From Planctomycetota bacterium (GTDB lineage Bacteria > Planctomycetota > UBA1135 > GCA-002748355), in NCBI GenBank assembly GCA_002748355.1, contig PDSF01000038.1, forward strand, positions 26,003 through 90,002: 64,000 nt of DNA, read 5' to 3'. Of the stretch, positions 33,463 through 42,136 are shown piece after piece; the stretch's first letter is position 1; every line of letters starts with the position of its first letter. Below the pieces are notes generated by a model, which saw nothing but the letters and a program-made list of their open reading frames with translations, was not told the origin of the DNA and made no database searches. A program made the position numbers and the translations under genes.

Positions 33463-35445
33463 ATGCTCCGAATGCTACTTGTGTGCGCTCTTTTACCCCT
33501 TTGTCAGGCGCTTTCTCAGGATGCTTCGGCGCCGACAACCGATCCCTTGGCGCAGCAGCAGTTGGCCGGAGTGGTAAGGCTTGCTGATGGGCGGCCCTGG
33601 GCTGGAGCCGAGGTGCATGTGATTGGTAGCCGCTTTTTCTGGCGTGATGGGCTCGGAGATGACTTTCGCGCCAAGGTCACGACGGGGCCGCGAGGGCGTT
33701 TTCGCATTCGGGTGCCGGCGGATCGGCAGTATTCGCTCTATGCGGTGTCGCCAGAAAAGGACTGGCGGTCGAGCGGGCAGTTCCGCATCAGTGAACTCTA
33801 TGAGAGAGGGAGCGCCGGGAGGATCCTCAGGTTACGGGCGCAGGAAGCTCTGCGGCGCACGATCAGGTTGACGATCAAGGGGCGAGAGCGGGTGCAAGGA
33901 GCGCTGCGCTGTGATCTGGTGGGGCGTTCGGCAAACTTCGACCGGGTGTCGTTACCGGTAGGGGAAGATTCCTCCGTTCTTGTCCCGCCGCGAGCTGGTC
34001 CTCTTTCTATTCTGGTTTTCCGTGATGATCATGGACCCCTTGGGGTGGAACGACTGCGTTATAGGACTGCGAGCGCAGTCCGTGGCCCCAGTGAGCGGAG
34101 CTACAATATTCCGAAGCCGCGGCGCTGCCATCTGACGGTGATCGACCGTAAGACGAAGAAACCGGTCAAGGGTGCGGTCATCCGGGAGGTCCTTCATACT
34201 CTCGATTACGCCGACCTCAAAGTCGTTGGCCACTATGCCGGGAAGTGGTTGATCGGTCGACGGCTGGGTGAGACTGGTGAAGATGGTTGCCTTGCGGCGG
34301 ATCTGCGTATCGTTATCGGCAGAGCTAACGGCTATGGGGGTGGTCTTCGGATCGAGGCTCCTGGATATTCGATGGTGAGTGTCGCTGGTCGAAATAAAGT
34401 AAAAACCCCGGGATTCGAGATCATCGAGCCCGAGGCTGGTTCGAGAGAAGACGCTCCCGTTCGTGTCAAGGTCTTGCTAGAGCCGGCGGAGCCAAGATCG
34501 ATCCGACTACTCGGGCCCAAGGGAGCCGGGCTGGCCGGTATTCGGCTGGTCTGCCGCGGTAGTTTTCAGCAGGCGATGGGGAAGAACTCCTATCAGAGCT
34601 TCCTTCGCAGACAAGTCGTGCTGACGAGTGATAGCAAGGGGCGAGTCCTGATTCCTGCTGGTTCTTCGCGAGATAGCAATCGAATCGATGTGCTCGTGGA
34701 TGCCACGCTTCTGCGCAAGCTTGCTTTACCTCCCGGCCTCCTCGGGCAGCTTCCGCCAACAGCGCTTTTGTACCATGGTGTGTTGTGGGGCAAGGCGGCC
34801 GACAAGGTTTTCGATTTGGCGAGCATGAGAATCTTGCGTGGACGAATCATGCGTCAGGATGGTCGACCCCAACGCTCGCCAACAATCATTCTCGAACCTG
34901 CCAAGAATCACGACCGGTCCTATAGGCAGCTGCACCGGGGGTGGACTGGCGGACGCGATGGGAGCTTCGTGCGGCTGGTATTGCCGGGATCTTATATCCT
35001 CGCCTGTATGGTGCCCGATGTTGGATACGTCTTCGAGGACTTTGAGGTCGAGGCGGGGGAGGGGGACATTGAGCGCAAACTCATGCTCCAGGACCTCTGC
35101 TATGTGAGCGGAACGGTTGTCGATGCAGCTGGGCAGCCCTTGCTTGGTGCGGATCTGCGCATCAGCGGATGGTCCATGAGCGGTATGGGATTGAAGGACC
35201 GTTTTGCAGCTTCGGTAAATCAACGCCTGCCGCTTGCGACTACCGACGCGCAGGGGAAATTCCGTTTCTCCTTCATTCCGTCGCGAAGAGTGCGGATGCG
35301 CTTCAGTGCCCAGTTTCGAGATAAGCAAAGGCGAGCGAGCCATCGTTCTCAGGGGCGCCAGCAATTTGGTTCCGAAAGCCAAGAGGGGCTGGAAATCGTC
35401 ATTCCGGTGACCCTCCCGAAGCCGAAGAAGGACCCTGGGAAGTAG
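33463..35445 (+). CDS. Secreted Ig-like repeat protein (carboxypeptidase-regulatory-like), paralogue 3
   Basis: A 660-residue protein. The ATG at 33463 gives a compact signal peptide (MLRMLLVCALLPLCQALSQ); ATG at 33400 and 33472 are alternatives. CarboxypepD_reg-like units are visible: LAGVVRLADGRPWAGAEVHV at the N-terminus, HLTVIDRKTKKPVKGAVIRE, LRGRIMRQDGRPQRSPTIIL and VSGTVVDAAGQPLLGADLRISG. It shares architecture with the two minus-strand proteins at 27-31 kb, so the RNase D gene is embedded in a cluster of diverged duplicates. It is probably surface-exposed or periplasmic; no enzyme motif is seen. Confidence 0.78.
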   Translation: MLRMLLVCALLPLCQALSQDASAPTTDPLAQQQLAGVVRLADGRPWAGAEVHVIGSRFFWRDGLGDDFRAKVTTGPRGRFRIRVPADRQYSLYAVSPEKDWRSSGQFRISELYERGSAGRILRLRAQEALRRTIRLTIKGRERVQGALRCDLVGRSANFDRVSLPVGEDSSVLVPPRAGPLSILVFRDDHGPLGVERLRYRTASAVRGPSERSYNIPKPRRCHLTVIDRKTKKPVKGAVIREVLHTLDYADLKVVGHYAGKWLIGRRLGETGEDGCLAADLRIVIGRANGYGGGLRIEAPGYSMVSVAGRNKVKTPGFEIIEPEAGSREDAPVRVKVLLEPAEPRSIRLLGPKGAGLAGIRLVCRGSFQQAMGKNSYQSFLRRQVVLTSDSKGRVLIPAGSSRDSNRIDVLVDATLLRKLALPPGLLGQLPPTALLYHGVLWGKAADKVFDLASMRILRGRIMRQDGRPQRSPTIILEPAKNHDRSYRQLHRGWTGGRDGSFVRLVLPGSYILACMVPDVGYVFEDFEVEAGEGDIERKLMLQDLCYVSGTVVDAAGQPLLGADLRISGWSMSGMGLKDRFAASVNQRLPLATTDAQGKFRFSFIPSRRVRMRFSAQFRDKQRRASHRSQGRQQFGSESQEGLEIVIPVTLPKPKKDPGK

Positions 35446-35471
35446 TGGTCGCTATGTGCCGGTGGCGTTAT

Positions 35472-36305
35472 CTAGCTTCGCGAGTTGTTTTTGCTCTTAT
35501 GGAATAATGCCAGGCGAAGGCGATCCTGTTCGTCGAAGAGGCGCCTACGCAGCCATAGCACCGCGATGCCTGCGCCTAGTGCCGTGCTGCCGGCTAAGAG
35601 GAACATCATCACGATTTGATAACGCACGGCCTGTTCCGGCGGCGTTCCTCCGAGGATTTGGCCGGTCATCATTCCTGGCAAGCTGACCAGACCGACTACC
35701 GTCATGGAGTTGAGCATGGGCATCATGCCGGTGCGCACCGCCTCGCGAACGTGAGGCCGGACGGCTTCGCTTCGGCTTGCACCGAATCCGAGCATGGTTT
35801 CGATTTCGCGGCGTTGTTCGATAAGACCGATGACGAAGCGGTCGATGGCCAGGCTGATCGCGGTGAGACCGTTGCCGAAAACCATGCCCATAATCGGGAT
35901 GAGGTAGCTGGGGTCGAAGGGGTCCTGCGGCTGCACCACGACGAAGACCGCATAGCTCGTCATCAGGAAGGCGGATAAGAGCAGGGAGCCGGTGGCGATG
36001 CTCATTTGCCCGCGAAACCGGTGCTTGGTCTGGCGAGTGATGGCGTGTCCGGCCAAGAGCCCCATAAGCAGGAGCAGGGCCAGGACGAAGCCGGGATGGC
36101 TTGCGGCGAAGATCTGTTGCAGGACGTAGCCGATCGCCAGCAGCTGTACGACGGTGCGTGTTCCGGCGATTAGGAGCGAGCGGGTGAGGCCGAGCTGGAT
36201 TAGGAAGGAGAGGACGACGTTGACGAGGAGGCAGAGGCTCACCAGCGCCAAGTCGAAGCCGTCCAGGACTTCGGGGCCAGCTTTGGGGACTTGGGCGAGC
36301 ATCAC
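35472..36305 (-). CDS. fetB: FetB-like metal (iron) exporter permease
   Basis: A 277-residue membrane protein of the UPF0014/FetB family. About seven hydrophobic helices and the family signature are visible: IAGTRTVVQLLAIGYVL, GMVFGNGLTAISLAIDR, then an ExExxLGxG segment (EIETMLGFGASRSEA) and MTVVGLVSLPGMMTGQILGG. With FetA it forms an ABC exporter; E. coli FetAB exports iron and protects against peroxide. It overlaps fetA by 4 nt (ATGA) and is the last gene of the squalene-FetAB operon. Substrate in this organism is not proven. Confidence 0.88.
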   Translation of the reverse strand: MMLAQVPKAGPEVLDGFDLALVSLCLLVNVVLSFLIQLGLTRSLLIAGTRTVVQLLAIGYVLQQIFAASHPGFVLALLLLMGLLAGHAITRQTKHRFRGQMSIATGSLLLSAFLMTSYAVFVVVQPQDPFDPSYLIPIMGMVFGNGLTAISLAIDRFVIGLIEQRREIETMLGFGASRSEAVRPHVREAVRTGMMPMLNSMTVVGLVSLPGMMTGQILGGTPPEQAVRYQIVMMFLLAGSTALGAGIAVLWLRRRLFDEQDRLRLALFHKSKNNSRS

Positions 36306-36940
36306 GCCTCCTTGGCGCTTGCGCGGATTTCGTAGCAGCGCGCTGAGGCCTTGGGAAGGGGGAGGGCCTCATGGCTGACCCAGATTGCGGCGGCGCCTTC
36401 GCTGAGCTGCTCCTGCATCAGCTTCCAGACCGCGAGGCTGCGCCGCTCGTCGAGGCCGCTTGTCGCTTCGTCGAGTAGGAGCACCGGGCGATGCAGGGCG
36501 AAGGCCATGGCCAGCCAGAGGCGACGCCCCTCACCGCCCGACAGCTCGCTCATCGGGCGCCTGGCCTGCTCCTGGATGTCTAGGCGCTCCAGTAGGGCGT
36601 CGAGCGGCTGGATCTGCTGGTCCATGTCGAGGTTGCTGCGGAAGCTGAGAATCCGTTCCCAGATCTCCCTTGCCGTCTGTGCTGGTCGCGGCGGATCCTG
36701 GGGCACGAGGACGAACTGCTGCCGGAGTTCGGTCTGGGGCCAGTCGCGGATATCCCTGCCGCGCAGGAGCAGCTGGCCACGCTCTTCGAAGTCGAGGCGG
36801 AGGAGGCTGCGCAGGAGGCGGGATTTGCCGCTTCCCGAATCGCCTCGCACGACGACACATTCTCCGGCTTCCAGGTGGAGGCAGCCTTCGCCTTGCTCGC
36901 CGAAGAGCTGGGGATAGCCGCTGATTTCGATCAGGCTCAC
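36302..36940 (-). CDS. fetA: FetA-like ABC transporter ATP-binding protein
   Basis: A 212-residue ABC ATPase with Walker A GDSGSGKS, signature LSGGEGRRL and Walker B PVLLLDEATSGLD, plus an H-loop (WVSHE). The start is GTG at 36940, within a GTGA overlap with the hpnE stop; the longer frame to 37033 runs into hpnE without domain sense. Length and partner match FetA of the FetAB iron exporter. Translation is evidently coupled to both hpnE and fetB. Confidence 0.88.
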   Translation of the reverse strand: MSLIEISGYPQLFGEQGEGCLHLEAGECVVVRGDSGSGKSRLLRSLLRLDFEERGQLLLRGRDIRDWPQTELRQQFVLVPQDPPRPAQTAREIWERILSFRSNLDMDQQIQPLDALLERLDIQEQARRPMSELSGGEGRRLWLAMAFALHRPVLLLDEATSGLDERRSLAVWKLMQEQLSEGAAAIWVSHEALPLPKASARCYEIRASAKEA

Positions 36941-38298
36941 GCCAGGCCTCGGTCGAAGGGCGCGAAGGCGCTGCGCGCAGCCCCTTCGAGGGTCGATGGC
37001 AGCCCGACATCGCACCAGTCGCCCGCTAGCCACAGGCCAGGTAGGCTGCTGGGGCCGGGAGCTGGGCGTCGCGCCTCGACGCCGGGCTCGGGCATGATGG
37101 TGGCGGCGCTCTCGCGGATGACCTTGGCGTTCTCGACGGTGTCGATGGGGAAGGGCGACTTGCGGCCGAGCCAGCTTGCGAGTTGCTGTGCGGCCAGCAC
37201 CGCGATCTCGCGGCCCGGGATGCCGTCCAGGCTTGTGGCCGCTCCCGCGAGCAGCGAGACCGGGCTGCGCTGCCGCGCATAGCCGTCGCCAGCGCTCCTC
37301 CGACAGATGAAGTGGAAGGGTGCGCCTCCGACCAGGGCGACGATGGGGTCGCGGAAGCCGAGATCTTTTTCGGGGATCTCGAAGTGGACGGTCACGATCG
37401 GCGAGCGCTTGATTTCGCCGAGCCCCTTCGCTTCGGGCATCTCGCCGAGTAGTCGCTTAGCGGCCCCCCAAGGTGTTGCCAGGACGACTCGGTCCCATTG
37501 GGACAGATGCTCGCCATTGCTCATCACGATCTTGGGAGCTTTCTCTCCGGGCACCAGGCTGCGGACACGGTCCCCCAAGCGAAGCTGCACATGGTGGCGT
37601 TCGCAGTAGCGCAGGCTGGGCTCGTGGAGCAATGCGTGCCAGGAGCGTTTGGGGACCCACATCGCGCTGTGCCCGTGATTGCCGGAAAAAGCCTCCCGCA
37701 GCGTGGCGACGAAGAGCTTGGCGCTGGCCTGCTCGGGCTCGGCATTCATGACCGCGCGGCAGAGGGGCTCAAGGTAGATCCTTTGGCTCCACTCGCCGAG
37801 GCTGCGGCGTTTCGCCCAGTCGAGGACGGTTTCTTCGGGGCGCGGCGCTAGGGCGAAGGTGGCGAAGGCGCTGAACAGCAAGTCGAGCCCGCCGGAGATG
37901 TCGAGCCCCTCGACCTGGAGCAGGGCGGCACCCAGGTGCAGCGGCGCCGGGACCTTGGTCGAGCTTTTCAGGCGGAGCAGCTTGCCGCCGCGGAGCAGGT
38001 AGCTCAGCTCGAGGGAGGGGCGTTGATCGAAGCCTTTCTCGCTGCCAATCGTGCGTAGGAGGCGGCGAAAGCCGCGGTAGCCGCCCAGGAGCACGTGCGG
38101 GCCGTTGTCGATCCTGTCGCGGATCCTTGCCCAGGCACGGCCGCCGAGTCGGTGGCTAGCTTCGATCAGCGTGACCTCGTAGCCGTGTTCGACATGGGCG
38201 ATGGCCGAGGACAGGCCGGCGGTGCCGGCCCCGATGATGGCGACACGGCCGCGGGTGCGTGTGGCGGGGGCGTAGTAGGAGTTCGAGACCCGGTGCAT
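36937..38298 (-). CDS. hpnE: Hydroxysqualene dehydroxylase HpnE
   Basis: A 453-residue FAD-dependent amine-oxidase-fold enzyme. It reduces hydroxysqualene to squalene, the last step of the bacterial HpnCDE route to the hopanoid precursor. The FAD-binding Rossmann motif VAIIGAGTAGLSSAIAH is at about 19-35, followed by GGRAWARIRDRIDNGPHVLLGGY, which is characteristic of squalene-associated desaturase-like enzymes. The C-terminal FAD motif GLWLAGDWCDVGLPSTLEGA is intact. It overlaps hpnD by 1 nt (TGATG) and fetA by 4 nt. Confidence 0.92.
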   Translation of the reverse strand: MHRVSNSYYAPATRTRGRVAIIGAGTAGLSSAIAHVEHGYEVTLIEASHRLGGRAWARIRDRIDNGPHVLLGGYRGFRRLLRTIGSEKGFDQRPSLELSYLLRGGKLLRLKSSTKVPAPLHLGAALLQVEGLDISGGLDLLFSAFATFALAPRPEETVLDWAKRRSLGEWSQRIYLEPLCRAVMNAEPEQASAKLFVATLREAFSGNHGHSAMWVPKRSWHALLHEPSLRYCERHHVQLRLGDRVRSLVPGEKAPKIVMSNGEHLSQWDRVVLATPWGAAKRLLGEMPEAKGLGEIKRSPIVTVHFEIPEKDLGFRDPIVALVGGAPFHFICRRSAGDGYARQRSPVSLLAGAATSLDGIPGREIAVLAAQQLASWLGRKSPFPIDTVENAKVIRESAATIMPEPGVEARRPAPGPSSLPGLWLAGDWCDVGLPSTLEGAARSAFAPFDRGLA

Positions 38299-39212
38299 CA
38301 GAACAGTGTGGACAGGGCGAGGCGAAGTTTGAGGAGCTTGGAGACGCGCACCCGGTTTGAAGTCGGTAGCTCAGCGCCAAGCTTCTCGATGCGTCCTAGC
38401 AGCTCCCGATAGATTCGGTCCATCATCCGCGCCGGTCGCAGGGCGCGGCGGTCGGCGTTTGGCAGATTTGCTAGCTGGCTGTCGACCTCGGCGAAGAGGG
38501 CCCTGGTCCGGGCGCATTCGGCGGCATAGAGGCGGGCTAGGGGGGAGTCTGGGTCGCGGGCGAGCTCGGCGTCCGCGAGCAAATCCTTTGCTTCGAGCCC
38601 ATGCTGGCGCAGCACGGCGCGTGGCAGATAGCAGCGGCCCTGCGCTCCGTCTTCGGCGACGTCGCGGAGGATATTGGTGTACTGCAAGGCATGACCGAGC
38701 TGCATGGCGTAGTCATGGCAACGATCTTTGTCCGCCCCAAAGATCGGCAGGCAGGCCAGGCCGACGGCCGAGGCCACCTTGCTCATATAGCCACAGAGAT
38801 CATCGAAGCTCTCGTAGCAGGGAGGGGTCATGTCGCTGCGCACGCCGGCGACAACGGCGCGTAGCGGCTCTTCGTCGAGGCCAAAGCGAATCGATGCGCG
38901 GTGCAGGGCGTAGCCGAGCGGGGTGCTGGGCTGTCCGGCGAAGCTGCTGGCTAGCTCCTCTTCCCAGAAGCGCAGCTGCTCCTCGGCTGCGGCTCGGCCT
39001 TCGGGGCTTTCGAGCTTGGCGTCGTCGACGACGTCGTCGACGACACGGCAGTATGCATAGACCGCGAGCATCCCTCGCCGGCGACCCGGAGAGAGGAAGG
39101 CAAAGGAGACGAGAAAGTTTGACCCAGAGGCCCGCGCAATCTGCAGCGGGCTCATGCGTGCGGCCAGGGGGGCGCTCGACATGGGCGTCACGGTAGCAGC
39201 GGCGCCCTCCAT
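38298..39212 (-). CDS. hpnD: Presqualene diphosphate synthase HpnD
   Basis: A trans-isoprenyl-diphosphate synthase (squalene/phytoene synthase family) of about 300 residues that condenses two farnesyl diphosphates to presqualene diphosphate. The first aspartate motif is YAYCRVVDDVVDD and the second is YTNILRDVAEDGAQGRCYLP, both intact. The start is uncertain: ATG 39212, GTG 39191 (which would give a GTGA overlap with the hpnC stop, as at other junctions here), or ATG 39182. It is the second gene of hpnC-hpnD-hpnE-fetA-fetB. Confidence 0.92.
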   Translation of the reverse strand: MEGAAATVTPMSSAPLAARMSPLQIARASGSNFLVSFAFLSPGRRRGMLAVYAYCRVVDDVVDDAKLESPEGRAAAEEQLRFWEEELASSFAGQPSTPLGYALHRASIRFGLDEEPLRAVVAGVRSDMTPPCYESFDDLCGYMSKVASAVGLACLPIFGADKDRCHDYAMQLGHALQYTNILRDVAEDGAQGRCYLPRAVLRQHGLEAKDLLADAELARDPDSPLARLYAAECARTRALFAEVDSQLANLPNADRRALRPARMMDRIYRELLGRIEKLGAELPTSNRVRVSKLLKLRLALSTLF

Positions 39213-40111
39213 TGGAACAGGGCGCGCAGGAGCAGTCCGGGGGCATCCCTGCGGCGGAGCTTGGGTCGGGCGGCGAGGCTGTCGTAGTTGCCGCGCGCCA
39301 GGCGGCGTAGGACCAGGGCTGCAGCGTGGAGGATCGCGTTTAGCTCAAGGCCGAAGCGTCCGCCGCAGCGTCCCACCAAGGGCCAGGAGCGAGAGAAGTC
39401 AGCTGCTACTCCCAGGGCAAGCTCTTGGACGACTCGGCGCAGACCTGGGCTGGCGCTTTGCGCGCCGAGCTCGCTTTCAGCGACACCGTGCTTTGAGAGC
39501 ATACTCTGCGGCAGGTAGACACGGCCGCGCTCAAGGTAATCCGCGCGCAGATCCTGGCAGTGGTTGAGGATTTGTAGTCCGGTGCAAATACGGTCGGAGT
39601 CGGCGAGGTTTTCCGGGCTGGTTTTTCCGAAAATCCCAAGCAATGCACGACCGACCGGGTTGGCGCTCTGCTCGCAGTAACTGTTGAGATCAGCGAGGTC
39701 TTTGTAGCGCGACTGCAGCAGGTCTCGTTCGAAAGCGCGTAATAAATCGAGGAAGAGCTGCTGCTCGAGATCGAATTGTTGTGCGGTTTCTGCCGCTGCT
39801 AGTAGCAGTGGCCGCACGCCGGCTGTTTTTCCGGCGAAGGCACACTCGAGCTCAGATCGGTAGGCACGCAGTGCATCTAGGTCTTGTTGTTCGTCGGCGA
39901 TATCGTCGGCGACGCGGGCGAAGGCATAGAGGCGGTGTACGTGGAGGCGTAGGCGCCTAGGGAGCAGCCAAGACCCGACAGGGAAGTTCTCGTAGTGCTC
40001 TTGGGCGAGTTCTTTGCTTTTTCGGTCGCTGTATTTCGTCGTGGACAAGTGGCTTCGCTTTGTGGGCTCTGTCTTGCTGATCGCTGCTTTCTGGGTCAAG
40101 CTCCCTGCCAT
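39188..40111 (-). CDS. hpnC: Hydroxysqualene synthase HpnC
   Basis: A squalene/phytoene synthase family enzyme that converts presqualene diphosphate to hydroxysqualene. The diagnostic HYENFPVGSWLLPRRLR, the aspartate motif FARVADDIADEQ, and the second motif LQILNHCQDLRADYLERGRVYLPQ are all present. The start is unclear: ATG 40111 gives 307 residues but falls on the same CATG palindrome as the divergent dipeptidase start, while a TTG at 40045 gives 285, closer to the usual length. It is the first gene of the operon; no hopene cyclase (shc) gene is in the window. Confidence 0.9.
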   Translation of the reverse strand: MAGSLTQKAAISKTEPTKRSHLSTTKYSDRKSKELAQEHYENFPVGSWLLPRRLRLHVHRLYAFARVADDIADEQQDLDALRAYRSELECAFAGKTAGVRPLLLAAAETAQQFDLEQQLFLDLLRAFERDLLQSRYKDLADLNSYCEQSANPVGRALLGIFGKTSPENLADSDRICTGLQILNHCQDLRADYLERGRVYLPQSMLSKHGVAESELGAQSASPGLRRVVQELALGVAADFSRSWPLVGRCGGRFGLELNAILHAAALVLRRLARGNYDSLAARPKLRRRDAPGLLLRALFQWRAPLLP

Positions 40112-41057
40112 GCCGAGTGAAGCACCTTTTCTCCTGGATTGCCACGCCGACACCATCGTCAAGGTTATCGACGATGGCGCCGACCTAGCCTCGAACCCAG
40201 CCGGTCACATCGATCTCGACCGGCTGGAGCAAGGAGGGGTCAGGGTGCAGTTTTTTGCCATCTGGGTTTCTCCGGAATACCTGCCGGATCGCTGTTTTGA
40301 GCGGGCGATGGCGATGATCGATACGCTCGAGGAGCAGGCGGCGAAGCATGCCGATCGCATGCGCCTTTGCCGGAGCAGGTCCGAGATCGAAGCCTGTGTT
40401 GCTGAGGGCAAGCTCGCGGCATGTATTGGCATCGAGGGCGGTCATGCCATCGAGGGCGACCTCGGCAAGTTGCGTGCACTCGCTGCTCGCGGAGCGCGCT
40501 ATATGACCCTTACTTGGAACAACCATCTGGACTGGGCCGAGAGCTGTCAGCGCAATCGCGGTGATGCGCCAAAGGGGTTGACGGACTTCGGGCGTGATGT
40601 TGTCCATGAAATGCATCGGCTGGGCATGATTGTCGATCTTTCGCACGTGAGCCCGCGGACCTTCGATGATGTGATGAGGCTCGACCTGCCGCCGCCGATT
40701 TGCTCGCATTCCTGCGCCCGCTCGTTACGTGAACACGTGCGCAATGTCGATGACCAGCGGCTTGAGCTGCTCGCCGACCGCGGTGGAATCCTCGGCCTGT
40801 GCTTGCTGCCGAGCTTTTTGGCTGGACGTGTTGAGGGCGCGAGTATTGAAGATGCCCTCGATCATGCCGATCACATCCTCCGGGTCGGCGGGCCGGGGCT
40901 ACTGGCGCTGGGCAGTGATTTTGATGGGATCGAGTCGGTGGCGCGTGGGCTCGAGGATGTGAGCAAGTTGCGGGGGTTCGTTGAGCGCATCGATACCGGG
41001 GATCCGGTCGGCCTCGCACACGGCAACGTGCTACGCGTGCTGCAGGCCTGGGAGTAG
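40110..41057 (+). CDS. Membrane dipeptidase family (M19) metallopeptidase
   Basis: A 315-residue M19 dipeptidase. Metal-site motifs are visible: LDCHADT (H-x-D) near the N-terminus, GIEGGHAIEGDLGKL (bridging glutamate), MIVDLSHVSPRTF and ICSHSCARSLREHVRNVDD (two histidines), and ALGSDFDGI (aspartate). It hydrolyses dipeptides, often with D-residues, using two zinc ions. No signal peptide precedes the ATG at 40110; a longer frame from 40014 would add a hydrophobic segment, but that stretch reads as the antisense of hpnC. It is divergent from the squalene operon. Confidence 0.9.
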   Translation: MPSEAPFLLDCHADTIVKVIDDGADLASNPAGHIDLDRLEQGGVRVQFFAIWVSPEYLPDRCFERAMAMIDTLEEQAAKHADRMRLCRSRSEIEACVAEGKLAACIGIEGGHAIEGDLGKLRALAARGARYMTLTWNNHLDWAESCQRNRGDAPKGLTDFGRDVVHEMHRLGMIVDLSHVSPRTFDDVMRLDLPPPICSHSCARSLREHVRNVDDQRLELLADRGGILGLCLLPSFLAGRVEGASIEDALDHADHILRVGGPGLLALGSDFDGIESVARGLEDVSKLRGFVERIDTGDPVGLAHGNVLRVLQAWE

Positions 41058-41079
41058 CGCGGCCGTAGTTAACGGCCTG

Positions 41080-42102
41080 CTAAGTCTGCGCTGCCTCGAA
41101 GACCAGGCTGAGCTTTTCGGCCAGGAGTGTCTCTTCGATCGGCCAGCCGACGATGCAGTCGGCCTTGGCTTTGAAAGCGGTTGCGACCATGAGTTTGTTG
41201 GGTCGCAAGAGCAAGATGACGACGTGGACCTCCTGGTTGGAGATCTTGAGGCGCTTACACCAATCGAAGCGTTTACCCGAGTCGGCGTCGATCTCCAGGA
41301 GGACGATTTTGCCGTTGTGAGCCGCGGGATTGGGAACCTCGTTGCGTGGGCGCTTGTTGAAGCTCAGTCCGGATCGCCGACATGCACGTCGAACTGTGCG
41401 CTGAATATTGACATCGTTGAGGTAGGCGACGAGCTCACCGCGAACCGGTGCATCTTCAATGTCGTCGTCGATAGTCCCGCAGCTGGCTTCGGCGAATTCC
41501 AGAGGGGTGCCGTTTAGTTCTTCTGCAGCCTCGAGTGGGATGAGCAGCCAGGCTTGGTTGGCGTCGAAGTCGGCAACCTTGCAAGAGAACTCCGATACCA
41601 CATAGGTTTCGGGTTCGATGTCCATCGGCTCGGACTTGAGCTTGAACTCGACCGGCTCGATATTGTCGATACGGATATTGGAGTTCTTGGTCGTCGCTCC
41701 GCTGAATACCTCATCGAGGGCACTGAAGAGGACGTTGCCCACCTCTTTCATCGCCTCGTCGTCGTCATCGCTCCATTCGCCGGCCTTGCAGTTTTGGCCG
41801 ACGACTTCGTCGGGGAGCATCCGTAGATACCCGGCAAAGGCGAGGGAGTCGGCGAGCGGGCTAAAGATCCGAACGGTTCCGGCCATCTCCTTGTCGAACT
41901 GGCCGTGCAAGTGGATGAACTTGCCCTGGATGGCTTGAGAGATCTGTTCGCTCGACATAATGGAACTCGAAGTCGACTCGATAACGAGCGGGCGTTCCAT
42001 TAGTGAGTGCAGGTTCGTCGCAACCATGTCCAAGGCCGTCTGCACCACTTTGTGCAGCGTCTTGGCGCTGTCTTCGGCGATAGTGAACGAGGCGCAGGCC
42101 AT
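41080..42102 (-). CDS. CheX/CheC-like domain fused to a degenerate receiver
   Basis: A 340-residue protein. The N-terminal ~190 residues match the CheC/CheX phosphatase fold, with one E-x-x-N helix (EAMKEVGNVLFSALDEV) characteristic of CheY-P phosphatases. The C-terminal ~120 residues follow a receiver layout (ELVAYLNDVNIQRTVRRACR, IVLLEIDADSGKRFDWC, ADCIVGWPIEETLL). The phospho-acceptor Asp position is Glu (LLEI), the acidic pair at the first strand is incomplete, and the conserved Lys-Pro is Trp-Pro. It could be a constitutive receiver mimic that modulates chemotaxis signalling. It is the last gene of fliA-cheY-cheX-this gene. Confidence 0.72.
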   Translation of the reverse strand: MACASFTIAEDSAKTLHKVVQTALDMVATNLHSLMERPLVIESTSSSIMSSEQISQAIQGKFIHLHGQFDKEMAGTVRIFSPLADSLAFAGYLRMLPDEVVGQNCKAGEWSDDDDEAMKEVGNVLFSALDEVFSGATTKNSNIRIDNIEPVEFKLKSEPMDIEPETYVVSEFSCKVADFDANQAWLLIPLEAAEELNGTPLEFAEASCGTIDDDIEDAPVRGELVAYLNDVNIQRTVRRACRRSGLSFNKRPRNEVPNPAAHNGKIVLLEIDADSGKRFDWCKRLKISNQEVHVVILLLRPNKLMVATAFKAKADCIVGWPIEETLLAEKLSLVFEAAQT

Positions 42103-42136
42103 GGGGCAAATCGGCTGATCGCGGTCCTGTCGCGAG

